Assembly (NCBI RefSeq): GCF_031143425.1
Contig: NC_090439.1
Location: 642,817,465-642,881,464 of the forward strand
Direction: 5' to 3'
DNA from: Pleurodeles waltl
Lineage: Eukaryota; Chordata; Amphibia; Caudata; Salamandridae
Length of the DNA: 64,000 bases
Positions 34,993 through 45,288 of the stretch are shown here, piece after piece (the stretch's first letter is position 1; each line of letters begins with the position of its first letter). The notes under the pieces were generated by a model. That model did not search any database and was not told where the DNA came from. It saw only the letters and a list, made by a program, of their open reading frames with translations. The position numbers were made by a program, and so were the translations under genes.

Positions 34993-35481
34993 CTCCTCAC
35001 ATGTCCCAGCGGCCGGTGCCTATGAAGGACAACAGCGAGCACAGAGTCAAACAACTCAGAGGTATGTCCCCACAGTCTACACAGAACACGATTCATACAC
35101 AAAATCTGGCCTGTTTGTGTGTTGAGAGTAGGCCTAGGTATGTGTGACGCAGTTGGTAATTAGGCCATGTGGGCCCCTGAAATGGCGGCTGCCTGACCTC
35201 TAAAGCGGGACAATGGGATGTGAGGTAACTGCACTGGCATTGTACACCGTTGCGGTATGCGGTCGAAGACCGCGGCGCAATGCTGCATTGGTTAACATTG
35301 GACCCTATGGGTCCAGGAGCCAATGACGATGTACGCCGGCGGTGATGGTACGCACCGCCGTGGATGTGACCGCCGCGGACGTGACCGCCATTTTCTATCT
35401 GTTGAATCACTCGATACCTGATCTTCGACAGGAGAGGACCTACACTGCAAGTGCTGCTGTGACCTCGGTCTGGAAGAGACA
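34993..35481. promoter_or_regulatory. divergent spacer between transposase and second SANT gene
   Basis: It lies head-to-head between the two start codons, so it should hold both promoters. It is CG-rich with repeated GTGACCGCC / GACCGC / ACCGCCG motifs at about 35260-35395, the same ACCGCC words that dominate the TIRs. No clear TATA box. Accessory-protein binding is inference. Confidence 0.4.
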
Positions 35482-38094
35482 ATGGCTCGTGCGTCTGGGG
35501 AAAGGGCCCCTGCCTTCACTACAGAGGAGTTGGAGAAGCTCGTCGACGGGGTCCTCCCCCAGTACACGCTACTCTACGGTCCTCCAGACCAACAGGTAAG
35601 TACACAGGGAGCACGTTGTATGGGCTATGCCTGTGTGGAGGGGCTGGTTGAAAGAAGGAAGGGGGCAGAGTTCTGAGTGCATGAAAGACGGTGGGTGCAT
35701 GTGCCACATGGCAAGGGTAGGGATGGGGGCCACTCACTTTGACGGTGCAGTTGCTAATGACTTCTCTTCTTCCCCTGTACATTTCATGTAGGTCAGCACC
35801 CACCAGAAGAAGGATATTTGGCGTGCCATCGCCAAGGACGTCTGGACCCTGGGTGTCCACCACAGATGGAGCAACCACTGCCGGAAGAGATGGGAGGACA
35901 TTCGCCGCTGGAGCAAGAAGACGGCGGAGGCTCAGCTGGGGATGGCCTCCCAACGTGGGAGGGGTGCCCGTCGAACCATGACCCCCCTGATGTTCCGGAT
36001 CCTGGTGGTGGCCTACCCTGAGTTGGATGGGCGCTTGAGGGCATCACAGCAGACACCAGGGGGTGAGTACACTCTCATTCAGCTGACTTTGCGCGCAGTG
36101 GAAGGGTCTGAGTGGGGGAGGAGGGCTGTGGGTTTCCCTAGGCCACAGGGCGAGTTCCGTAGGCTAGGCCCCTTCATAAGGCATGGCCCTGTGGCCCCCC
36201 ACCCCAGCTCTGTAGAGTGCCAAGTACAGCTATTCATGTTCCTGTGTCATCTATGTGTGCAGATGTCGTCCATAGCCTTGTAGGCCATTTCCCAGGAATT
36301 GCACTGTAGAGCCCAACAGCGTGACGTAGTGCAGGGGGCTGCTGTGTCTGTCTTGTCCGCCAACGGTAGCCATGTAAGTAAGCCATGCACTCAACCTGTC
36401 TTTCTTCTGTTCCCCCCCCTTTTTTTGTGGTCTCCCTGTTCTTGTATGCATTAGCATCATCAGGTGGAGGAGCAGTAGGACCGGAGCCCGAGGGAGCTGC
36501 ATCCCACATGGGCATGGAGGCTCACACTACGGACTCTGAATACACCAGTGGGATGGAGGGCGAGGGGAGCACCACGGCGGTCACAGGATCTGCAACCAGC
36601 GACACGGACTCGTCCTCCGATGGGAGCTCCCTTGTGGTGGCGGCAACATCTGTGCCCCCCACTTCTACAGGTACAGCCGCCACCCCCCCTACCAGCACCG
36701 CCCTCCCAGCAGCCCCTCAGCCTTCGCCTCATGCCCGCTCACCCAGGAGGGTGGGCATCACCTTCGCCCCTGTCACCTCAGCTCCTGCCCCTGTCACCTC
36801 TGCTGCCCTCAGTGAGGAGGCCATTGACCTCCTCAGGTCACTCACTGTTGGGCAGTCATCCAGGGTGTAGAAAGGGAGTTGCAACAAACCAATGCATTCC
36901 TGGAGGGCATTCATTCTGGTCAGGCTGCCCTTCATCGAACCTTTTGTCCCTGTGTCTAGCCTCCCCCCTCCAACTTCCTCCACCCAGACCCAATCCCCTG
37001 TACCTCTGCCTATCTCAAGTACACCATCAGACCAGCCTGCACACACCTCACCCCACAAGGGAAGCTCAGGCAAACATAAGCACCACACATCCCACAGGCA
37101 CTCACGCAAGCATCACACACATACAGACACACCAACATCCACTGCCTCCACTGTGTCCCCCTCCTCCTCGTCTCCCTCCTCCCTCCCAGTCTCGTCTCCA
37201 CTCACACCTGCGTGCACTACCACTACAGCCACGTCTCGCACCAGCACATCCACCACCACACCCCATTCACGTGCACTCACCACCCCCACTACCATTCACA
37301 CGTCCCCCGTGTCCTCTCCCATTGTGTCTGTGACACCCCCTCCGAAGATACACAAACGCAGGCACCCACCCACCCAACATACATCCACCTCACAACAGCC
37401 TCCAGCGCATGCACCTGCACCCAAAGCCACAAAACTTACACCTCCTACAACCACCACCTCTTCCTCCACTCCCAAACCCCCTCCAGCTACCCGTCCCAGT
37501 GTCTCCAAACAACTTTTCCTGTCCACCCTTAACCTATTTCCCACCACCCCCCGTCCAACTCATAGGTCCCGTACTAGCACCTCAGCCACAAAATCTCCGG
37601 GACCAGTGGTGCCTGTTGTCACAGGTATGTGGAGTGCACCGGCCACCAGGCCAGCCAGTGTGTCACAGAGCCACAGCACAGCCAGTCCCCCCCTGTGAAG
37701 CATCAGAAGTTGGCCAGTGCCCTGAGGGAGAGGGGGAAGACTCCAGCCAGCCAAGCCGCTCACAGGGTTCCCGGGGGGAGTGTGGACTCAGCTGTGACTC
37801 CTCCCAAGGTGGGGAAGGGCCAGAAGAAACCTGCAAAGTCTGGGGGGTGAGCAGCACGGCGGAGAAGACCGCCATCATCCCCGCTGGCCAAGAGGCCACC
37901 GCCAGCCCCATCGTCGCTGCCCAGGAGGACCCCGCCAGCCACAGCCCAGCTGCCCAGGAGGGCCCCGCCAGCCACAGCCCAGTTGCCCAGGAGGGCCCCG
38001 CCAGCCACAGCCCAGCTGCCCAGGAGGGCCCCGCCAGCCAAAGCCCATCTGCCCAGGAGGGCCCCGCCAGCCACAGCCCAACTGAACAATGAAG
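35482..38094 (+). pseudogene. Harbinger SANT/Myb-like accessory protein 2 (three or more exons)
   Basis: Exon 1 (35482-35595) reads FTTEELEKLVDGVLPQYTLL and ends at GTAAGT. Exon 2 (35792-36062) follows a TGTAG acceptor in frame: KKDIWRAIAKDVWTLGVHHR, SNHCRKRWEDIRRWSKKTAE. Together they form a Myb/SANT-like DNA-binding domain with the Trp pattern. A GTGAGT donor at 36063 and acceptor ending TTAG at 36454 lead to a Ser/Thr/Pro-rich exon ending LSEEAIDLLRSLTVGQSSRV and a TAG at 36868. In another frame VERELQQTNAFLEGIHSGQA follows directly, so a one-base shift probably ended the original coiled coil. Beyond this, 36892-37698 stays open as Ser/Thr/Pro-rich sequence, then enters an 11-residue tandem repeat. 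It is unlike SANT protein 1 in sequence. Confidence 0.7.
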
Positions 38095-38125
38095 GGCCCC
38101 GCCAGCCACAGCCCAGCTGGGCAAT
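37886..38125 (+). repeat. 33-bp tandem repeat (11-residue AQEGPASHSPx)
   Basis: About six to seven units of GCCCAGGAGGGCCCCGCCAG plus CCACAGCCCAGCT, open as AQEGPASHSPA repeats until a stop at 38090. Placed at the end of the second SANT gene. Confidence 0.85.
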
Positions 38126-38622
38126 GACGGACCGCCAAGGCAAGCACCGCTGAACAGGGCAGAGACCGCCAAGGCAAGCACTGCTGAACAGGGCAAGCAC
38201 CGCTGAACAGGGCAGAGACCGCCAAGGCAAGCACCGCTGAACAGGGCAAGCACCGCTGAACAGGGCAAAGACCGCCAAGGCAAGCACCGCTGAACAGGGC
38301 AGAGACCGCCAAGGCAAGCACTGCTGAACAGGGCAAGCACCGCTGACAGGGCAGAGACCGCCAAGGCAAGCACCGCTGAACAGGGCAAAGACCGCCAAGG
38401 CAAGCACCGCTGAACAGGGCAAGCACCGCTGAACAAGGCAGAGACCGCCAAGGCAAGCACCGCTGAACAGGGCAAGTACCGCTGAACAGGGCAGAGACCG
38501 CCAAGGCAAGCACCGCTGAACAGGGTAGAGACCGCCAAGGCAAGCACCGCTGAACAGGGCAAGCATCGCTGAACAGGGCAGAGACCGCCAAGGCAAGCAC
38601 CGCTCAACAGGGCAAGGCCCGC
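38118..38622. repeat. CCGCCAAGGCAAGCACCGCT tandem array
   Basis: A patchwork of a ~33-bp unit (ACCGCCAAGGCAAGCACC then GCTGAACAGGGCAGAG) and a shorter ~18-bp unit (AAGCACCGCTGAACAGGG). It stays open on the minus strand for hundreds of codons (Cys/Leu/Ala/Val-rich), which is a composition artefact. Confidence 0.85.
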
Positions 38623-38691
38623 CAACTCAAGGACCGCTAGCCCATGAGCGGCAGGGGCAGTGATGCAACTGGGACCGTCACGGGGTGAGTG

Positions 38692-38890
38692 ATGCACTCT
38701 GGGCACCAGTCCCCCTCCAGAACCAGTGGAGAACAGCATCCACTACCTCTGTCCTTGGCAGGATGAAGCACTCTGGGCACCAGTCCCCCTCCAGAACCAG
38801 TGGAGAACAGCATCCACTACCTCTGTCCTTGGTAGGATGAAGCACTCTGGGCACCAGTCCCCATCCAGAATCAGTGGAGAACAGCATCCA
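38692..38890. repeat. 74-bp tandem repeat
   Basis: GCACTCTGGGCACCAGTCCC recurs at 38694, 38768 and 38842, a constant 74-bp spacing, with the third unit partial. Confidence 0.9.
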
Positions 38891-38897
38891 CTTGAGA

Positions 38898-39331
38898 GAC
38901 TGTGGCTTTGCAATGCCCAGGATTGTACAGTGGGCAACCTACCCACTGTAGAGACTTGAGAGACTGTGGCTTTGCACTCCCCAGGATGGAACAGTGGGCA
39001 ACTCTCCAGGATGGAACAGTGGGCAACCCACCCACTGTAGAGACTTGGGAGACTGTGGCTTTGCACTCCCCAGGATGGAACAGTGGGAAACCCACCCACT
39101 GTAGAGACTTGAGAGACTGTGGCTTTGCACTCCCCAGGATGGAACAGTGGGCAACCCACCCACTGTAGAGACTTGTGAGACTGTGGCTTTGCACTCCCCA
39201 GGATGGAACCGTGGGCAACCCACCCACTGTAGAGACTTGTGAGACTGTGGCTTTGCACTCCCCAGGATGGAACAGTGGGCAACCCACCCACTGTAGAGAC
39301 TTGAGAGACTGTGGCTTTGCACTCCCCAGGA
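38898..39331. repeat. 64-bp tandem repeat, seven units
   Basis: GACTGTGGCTTTGCA recurs at 38898, 38962, 39051, 39115, 39179, 39243 and 39307. The spacing is 64 bp except for one unit enlarged by 25 bp through duplication of CCAGGATGGAACAGTGGGCA. Confidence 0.9.
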
Positions 39332-39573
39332 TACATCAATGGGCATGGAGCCCCCTCGTGAATCTGGCGTCGTGCACTCATCCGGCTAAGGTGCCCCCCC
39401 TTCCCTTCCCCCTGAGGCGCCTGTTGTATTTCTATCTGATGCCCCTGCAGTGTTCTCTCCGTCATGTTCCGGTATCTTGTGTGGGCCTCGCCCATGCATT
39501 TTGGGCCCAGTGGTCCACGGACTATGAATGGTGCAATACCTGGACTACTAATCGTGGTGTATATTTTGTTAAT

Positions 39574-39574
39574 A

Positions 39575-39632
<58 letters not shown>
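39574..39632. repeat. (TA)n microsatellite
   Basis: About 29 uninterrupted TA dinucleotides at the distal end of the Harbinger repeat block. Confidence 0.95.
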
Positions 39633-39635
<3 letters not shown>

Positions 39636-42018
39636 TGCTTACTGATTTTTGATATATTACAATTATCTACACTCATTTCCTTTTGTGTTTGTATTCTTCC
39701 GGGGGGATTGGGGGTTGTTACTGTAATGTATAGATATGCATTGGTGTGTGTGTTGTAGTGGGTGAGGGTGGGGGTTGGGGTTTTGCGTGTGAGTGTCCCT
39801 GTTTTTTCCCTCCCTCCTCCCCTATGTCGTAGGTGCAGTACTCACCGTGGTCTTCGCCGCCAGCGTTGGTGCTCCTGGTAGAGGAGCAGGAAGACCAGCG
39901 CAGGGAGAATATGAAGTTCCGGCTCCATGGTGTCCTCCTTCCTAGTGGAGTGTGTAGAGGTGAGCGTTTTTCCTTCGAAAAGCCTGTTTCCGCTGTGTTT
40001 TTATCAGCATTGAATCCGCCCCGGAAAAGGTGGCGGATTGGCCTGTCATAATAGTGTGGGCGGTACATTATCTCCCACCTGTCTGTTGGCGGTGACCGCC
40101 GCTCTGTTTGTCTGTACTGCCGTGGCAGTCAGAGTGTTAAAGTGGCTGTCTTTGTTGGCGGTTTCCACCACAGCCGTAATTCCAAATTTTTTACCGCCGG
40201 CCTGTTGGCTGTCTTACCGCCGCTTTAACACTGTCTGCCAGGGTTGTAATGACCACCATAGTAATGTGTTTTATATGTCCTGACAGTGAAATATTGCTAA
40301 ATTCATTTTTCACTGTTGCAAGGCCTGCCCCCTCTCATAGGTTAACATGGGGGCTACCTTTCAATCTGATTAAAGTGTAGATTCCCTTTGGGAGCGGATG
40401 GACATGTGGAGTTTGGGGTCTCTGAGCTCACAATTTAAAAATCCATCTTTTAGTAAAGTTGATTTTAAGATTGTGTGTTTGAAAATGCCACTTTTAGAAA
40501 GTGGGCATTTTCTTGCTTATACCATTTATGTGACTCTGCCTGTTTGTGGATTCCCTGTCTGGGTCAGGCTGACATTTGGGCTGGTTGCACCTCACACTAG
40601 ACAGTGACACAAAGGGAGCTGGGGTGTAGCCTGCATATCCTGATGAGCCATCTGTGCTAGGAGGGAGGGGAGGAATGGTCACTCACACCTGAAAGGGCTG
40701 TGCCTGCCCTCACACAATGCAGTCTCCAACTCCCTGGTGAGTGTTTGGGGCCTGGCCTGGGCAAGGCAGGATTTCAAATTCAAAAGAGACTTTACTTTGA
40801 AGTAGGTTTACTTCAAAGGAGAAATTGGGTATAGGAAGGGCACCCAAAACCACCGACTTTAGGAACACTTCTGAAAACCAAGAGGAACCTCTGCCTGGAG
40901 AAGAGCTGAAGAGCTGAGGAAGAGGAGCTGCCCTGCCTGTGACTGTGCTTTGTGGAGCTATCCTGCAGTTGCTGCTTCTGCCAGAGTCAGAGGGCAAAGA
41001 CGGGACTTTGTGTGCCTTCCATCTTCAGAAGAAATCTCCAAGGGCTTGATTTAGAGCTTGCCTCCTGTTGAAGTCTCAGGGACAGCAAAGACATCTCTCT
41101 GCCAGCACCTGGAGTCTCTGGAGAGACTCCTACTCTGCCCTGTGGGGGCCATCCAGTTCCTGGGACCCTGAAAGGAGAAGCTGGCAGCCCAAGAGTGAGA
41201 AATCCACGTACAGAGCGCCATGCGGGGAAAAGATAGACGCAACTCCAGTCTGCGGCTGAAGAAACGACACGCCGCCGACTGCGGCTGAAAATCGACACTT
41301 GCCAGAAACGCGACTGAAGAATCAACGGAGTTGGAGAAACAACGCGCAGCATCGCTGACAGAGACTCAGAGATCGAAACCCGCGCTGCCTGGTTTTTGAA
41401 TCATCGTGCGACTGGACTTCCGATGCAAGTACGGCTGGGCGTGTCAAAACAACGCAAGGCCTGCCTGGATCGGAGAGTGCTGACCGGATCAACGCATCGT
41501 TCTCCTGCAGAGAGAAGAAACGATGCGCCCGGCCTGACGAAAGGAGAAGCGACGCAAGGTCCCGCTCCTGAGTGAAATTGACTCATCACAAGCCCTTTTT
41601 GATGCACACTTGCCCGTGCGGGGTTATTTTTGACGCACCCAATGTACTTTTTCATGCTAACAGTGTTAGTGTGTGTTTTAAACTGCATAAACACTCTTTT
41701 TAGCTTTTTAATTTATAACTTGACTAGTGTATGGTGGATTTTTGTTGTTTTGGTCTTGTTTTGTTGAGATACATGTTTCCTATTTTTGTAAACCTGTGTG
41801 GGTCATTTTGTAGTGTTTTCATTAAGTTACTGTGTGTGTTGGTACAAATACTTTACACCTAACACTCTGAAGTTAAGCCTACTGCTCTGCCAAGCTACCA
41901 AGGGGGTAAGCAGGGGTCAGCTGAGGGTGATTCTCTTTTATTCTGACTAGAGTGAGGGTCCTTGCTTGAACAGGGGGTAACCTCACTGTCAACCAAAGAC
42001 CCCATTTCTAACAATGGC

Positions 42019-44369
42019 CTTGCAAACTTACACCAGGAGACAGATAGGACTACAGTATTGCAGCACCTATTGCATCTATACTGTTCTTGTGGGCGTTAGT
42101 GCACCCCTTACTCACATCAATGTGTGTGCATAGTCATTATTAACTCACAGCATGCTGGCACTGTGGTTCTACATCATGCTTACATGTGAAGGCCAATGAT
42201 GCACTCAGCAGGAGATGCTACTGATCATGGAACCTCCTGCTGAGTACATAGGGGCCCTTCTCAAACATTTCTATGCACAGATTTCACACCTTCACTCAGC
42301 AGCCGTACAGAGTGTTTGGAATTCATACTTTGGAACATTTGTTGTGACAGTGAGGTCTGGATTTTGCCCTCCCTAACTCATTTTTACACACCCTTTCACA
42401 CCTTTTTAATGGCACAGTCGTCATTCCTAGCTGTATAATTGGAAAGTTGTACTGTGAATGCATCACTGCACTTAGGGCCATAGGTATGGAAGTGGCACAG
42501 CACCTAGTGCTGGCCCTTTTGAAGTGCGGGCCCTAGTGCACTCCTGATACCACCATGTTTGCGCCCTCTACAATAGACTGTGCACCACTGTGGAAGTTAG
42601 GGGGAGTAGGGTCAAAATTGTTTGACAGTAGTCTGGCGCTTTGCATGATTAGCATCATTATTTATATTCCCGAGTCCTGCTAAGCACCCAGGGGCCCATT
42701 GATCATGATGGAAGCTTATGTTTAACAGCAGCAAAGAGCAGGCATTAGGAAATCCACCACGAATGGGGTGCAGCAGTCTCCTTGACTTTTCTTAGCTAAT
42801 ATAGAGGCCCCCTTTGCGCCAGAATGGCCCCCTTGCATACATTGTGACTGGCACAGCCATGATGTGTGTCAAGCCTTGCAAAAGTGGTGCAATGCATGCA
42901 TTGCATCACTTTGTACAGACTACGTGGGGTAAATGGCACGTTAACCCCGCATTACTGTCAATCCCATGACACTATGGGAGCTTAAAGGTTGCGCTAGGGG
43001 CACTTACATATGCTGCTTTGTGATAGTTATGCAGGGTTCGTCATACATGCGTCCTGTATTGACTAAATTGTATGACATTTGATCTACAGGTCTCAAGTGG
43101 AGCAGAGACTCCTCATACAGGTTGCATACAACATGTTCCCAACCATTACAAGCAGCACAGACTTATCTGCAACTGTCAGTCTAATGCTAAAAACAGTCAA
43201 TTGGATGGCAATGGGAGACTTACCAACAGTTCCGCCGATTTCAAATCCCAAATGCTCCAGCAGATCCTGCTCCCTTGCCACCAGATCTTCCCACTGATGC
43301 TTGACCTGGTACTCATTACGTCAGGTCTTGAAGACCCTCCCCAGATGATACACAACCTTGCCCCACTGCAGATGCCTTGCCTCGGTGGGGTAGCCCAGGA
43401 TCACCCAGCCACCCAGTTGCAGCATGAGGGACAGGTAATGGGCCACCAAACAGATGTACCCTCCCACTCAGTTCATCAGGAGAAATTCTCCCCATCCTAC
43501 CCTTCCCAGACATGACAAAAGGGTACAGGTCGTTACCAAAAAAAATATGATACAGGAAACTTAAACCCAAAACCTACCATAAACTCCCAAAGCTACCCCA
43601 ACAACTAAACTACCTCAGACAGACATCGCACAATGCAATGACAAAAAACAGTACACCAATAATAAAAATGACAATTTATATACCAAAAACACAGGACACA
43701 GCGCAAGGGACACAACAAGACCTCCAAACACACCACATATCCACCAGCACCTCAAAAACACAACCACACACTGTCACAGGGGAACAGACTCTGAAGTGAA
43801 AGTGAAACTTCACTTACTGTACCATGCTTGCAGCAAGATATCCTTGAACATCACTTCCTGGACGTATGTGTCACGCTTTTTGCATCATGTGTGTATTTTT
43901 TTGATGCATGGGAGTCATGCGTTGTATTTTCTTCATAGTGCACTGAGAGTAGTTGCAACGTTGAATTACCACTCAGGTCCCAGGCGTCATTTTCAAAAAC
44001 GTTGCAATGTGGTGTTGATGCATTAGCGTAATTTTTTTTTACACATATCGAAATAGCATCATTTTTTGCATTGTAGCCCTTGAATGCACCCTGAGTAATT
44101 TCACATGTTAAATGGGCTGTAATACTATGTGGTATATGTTTTTTGGCTACATGTGCAAAGCTATGAATGAATGTCATTGCACTGTCATTGGTATGTGCAA
44201 CCAATATATGTTTTCATGATGCAGTTTTAGGCATTCACTCATAATTTGTGCATATGTTCATGTGTCCTACACTGTATCTTTATGTATGTTGGCACATGTG
44301 TGCTATGTGTTCACATATGTGTATGACTAGTGAGTAGCAGGTGGAGTACATAGTTATGTCTGTGGGCAA
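42019..44369. other. unassigned DNA with one open frame
   Basis: No recognised element. The plus-strand frame 43072-43515 (147 codons) is Gln/His/Pro-rich with LQQILLPCHQIFPLMLDLV, and has no known domain. It could be a fragment of a Harbinger accessory gene, but support is weak. Confidence 0.3.
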
Positions 44370-44372
44370 TAT

Positions 44373-45285
44373 GGCCCGTATTTATACTTTTTGACGCTAA
44401 ACTGCGCTAACGCGGTTTAGCGTCAAAAAGTTTTGCGCCGGCTAACGCCATTCTGAAGTGCCATGCGGGCGCCGTATTTATTGAATGGCGTTAGCCGGCG
44501 CTAGCAGACCGGCGCTGCCTGGTGTGCGTGGAAAAAAAACACGTACACCAGGCAGCGCCGGCATTGGGGAAAATGGCGTTAGGGCGTCTTAAAATGGTGC
44601 AAGTCAGGTTGACGCCAAAAAATCGCCTCCACCCGATTTGCGCCATTTTTAACGACGCCCAGACGCCATTTACATGACTCCTGTCTTAGTAAAGACAGGA
44701 GTCATGCCCCCTTGCCCAATGGCCATGCCCAGGGGACTTATGTCCCCTGGGCATGGTCATTGGGCATTGAGGCATGTAGGGGGGCACAAATCAGGCCCCC
44801 TTTGCCAAAAAAAAATATAAAAAAAATAAAAAATTATACTTACCTGAATGTCCCTGGGATGGGTCCCTCCATCCTTGGGTGTCCTCCTGGGGTGGGCAAG
44901 GGTGGCAGGGGGGGTCCCTGGAGGCATGGGAGGGCAGCTGTGGGCTCATTTTGAGCCCACAGGTCCCTTAACGCCTGCCCTGACCCAGGCGCTAAAATCC
45001 GGCGCAAATGCGGGGTTTTTTGCCCCGCCCACTCCCGGGCGTGATTTTTGACCGGGAGTATAAATACGACGCATTTGCGTCGCAGTCATTTTTTTAGACG
45101 GGAACGCCTACCTTGCATCTCATTAACGCAAGGAAGGCGATCACGCAAAAAAATGACGCTCTTTCCTCATACTTTGGCGCTAGACGCGTCTAACGCCAAA
45201 GTATAAATATGGCGTTAGTTTTGCGCCGAATTTGCGTCGAAAAAAACGACGCAAATTCGGCGCAAACGGAGTATAAATATGCCCC
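44373..45285. mobile_element. 913-bp MITE, TTTATAC family (copy B)
   Basis: Left end GGCCCGTATTTATACTTT, right end GAGTATAAATATGCCCC, with target duplication TAT at 44370-44372 and 45286-45288. It is the reverse complement of copy A (5791-6702), sharing GTTTGCGCCG.ATTTGCGT, TTTGGCGTTAGACGC, CCATGCCCAGGGGAC, ACCAGGCAGC and GACTCCTGTCTTAG modules in the same internal order. No genes. Confidence 0.85.
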
Positions 45286-45288
45286 TAT

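Larger units (their letters stand above)
31390..40256. mobile_element. 8.9-kb PIF/Harbinger transposon with transposase and two SANT genes
   Basis: Left end CATTACAACATTGGCGGTAA, right end (reverse complement) GTGGTCATTACAACCCTGGC, with 3-bp host flanks TAT and CAT (one mismatch). It carries, left to right, a SANT-type gene on plus, a HARBI1-like DDE transposase on minus, and a second SANT-type gene on plus. Transposase and second gene diverge from a 490-bp spacer. Four tandem arrays and a TA tract fill 37.9-39.65 kb. Both ends match those of the 920-bp derivative at 11161-12080, which supports the boundaries. Typical autonomous Harbingers have one transposase and one Myb-like gene, so this one is large and carries an extra gene. 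A composite of two nested elements cannot be excluded. Confidence 0.75.
30926..42013 (+). mobile_element. solo LTR (~2.2 kb net) split by an 8.9-kb Harbinger element
   Basis: It starts TGTTAGACTTTTCATCC and ends CCCATTTCTAACA, a TGTTAGA/TCTAACA inverted repeat, flanked by ATGGC at 30921-30925 and 42014-42018. The left part runs to 31389 and the right part resumes at 40257. The two host flanks at the break (GGACATAT and ATAGTAATG) meet in register. Near the 3' end are CCAAGCTACCAAGGG and GGGGGTAA, shared with the LTR at 3217-7180. ORFs in the LTR are not credible. Confidence 0.85.

Noticed and set aside
37663..38739. 358-codon minus-strand open frame (Cys/Leu/Ala/Val-rich) and overlapping 278- and 241-codon frames
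   Set aside because: They are produced by the 33/18-bp tandem array, whose unit keeps several frames open. No start context or domain supports a gene.
38898..39331. CRISPR-like array
   Set aside because: Units are contiguous 64-bp repeats without unique spacers, in a vertebrate transposon.
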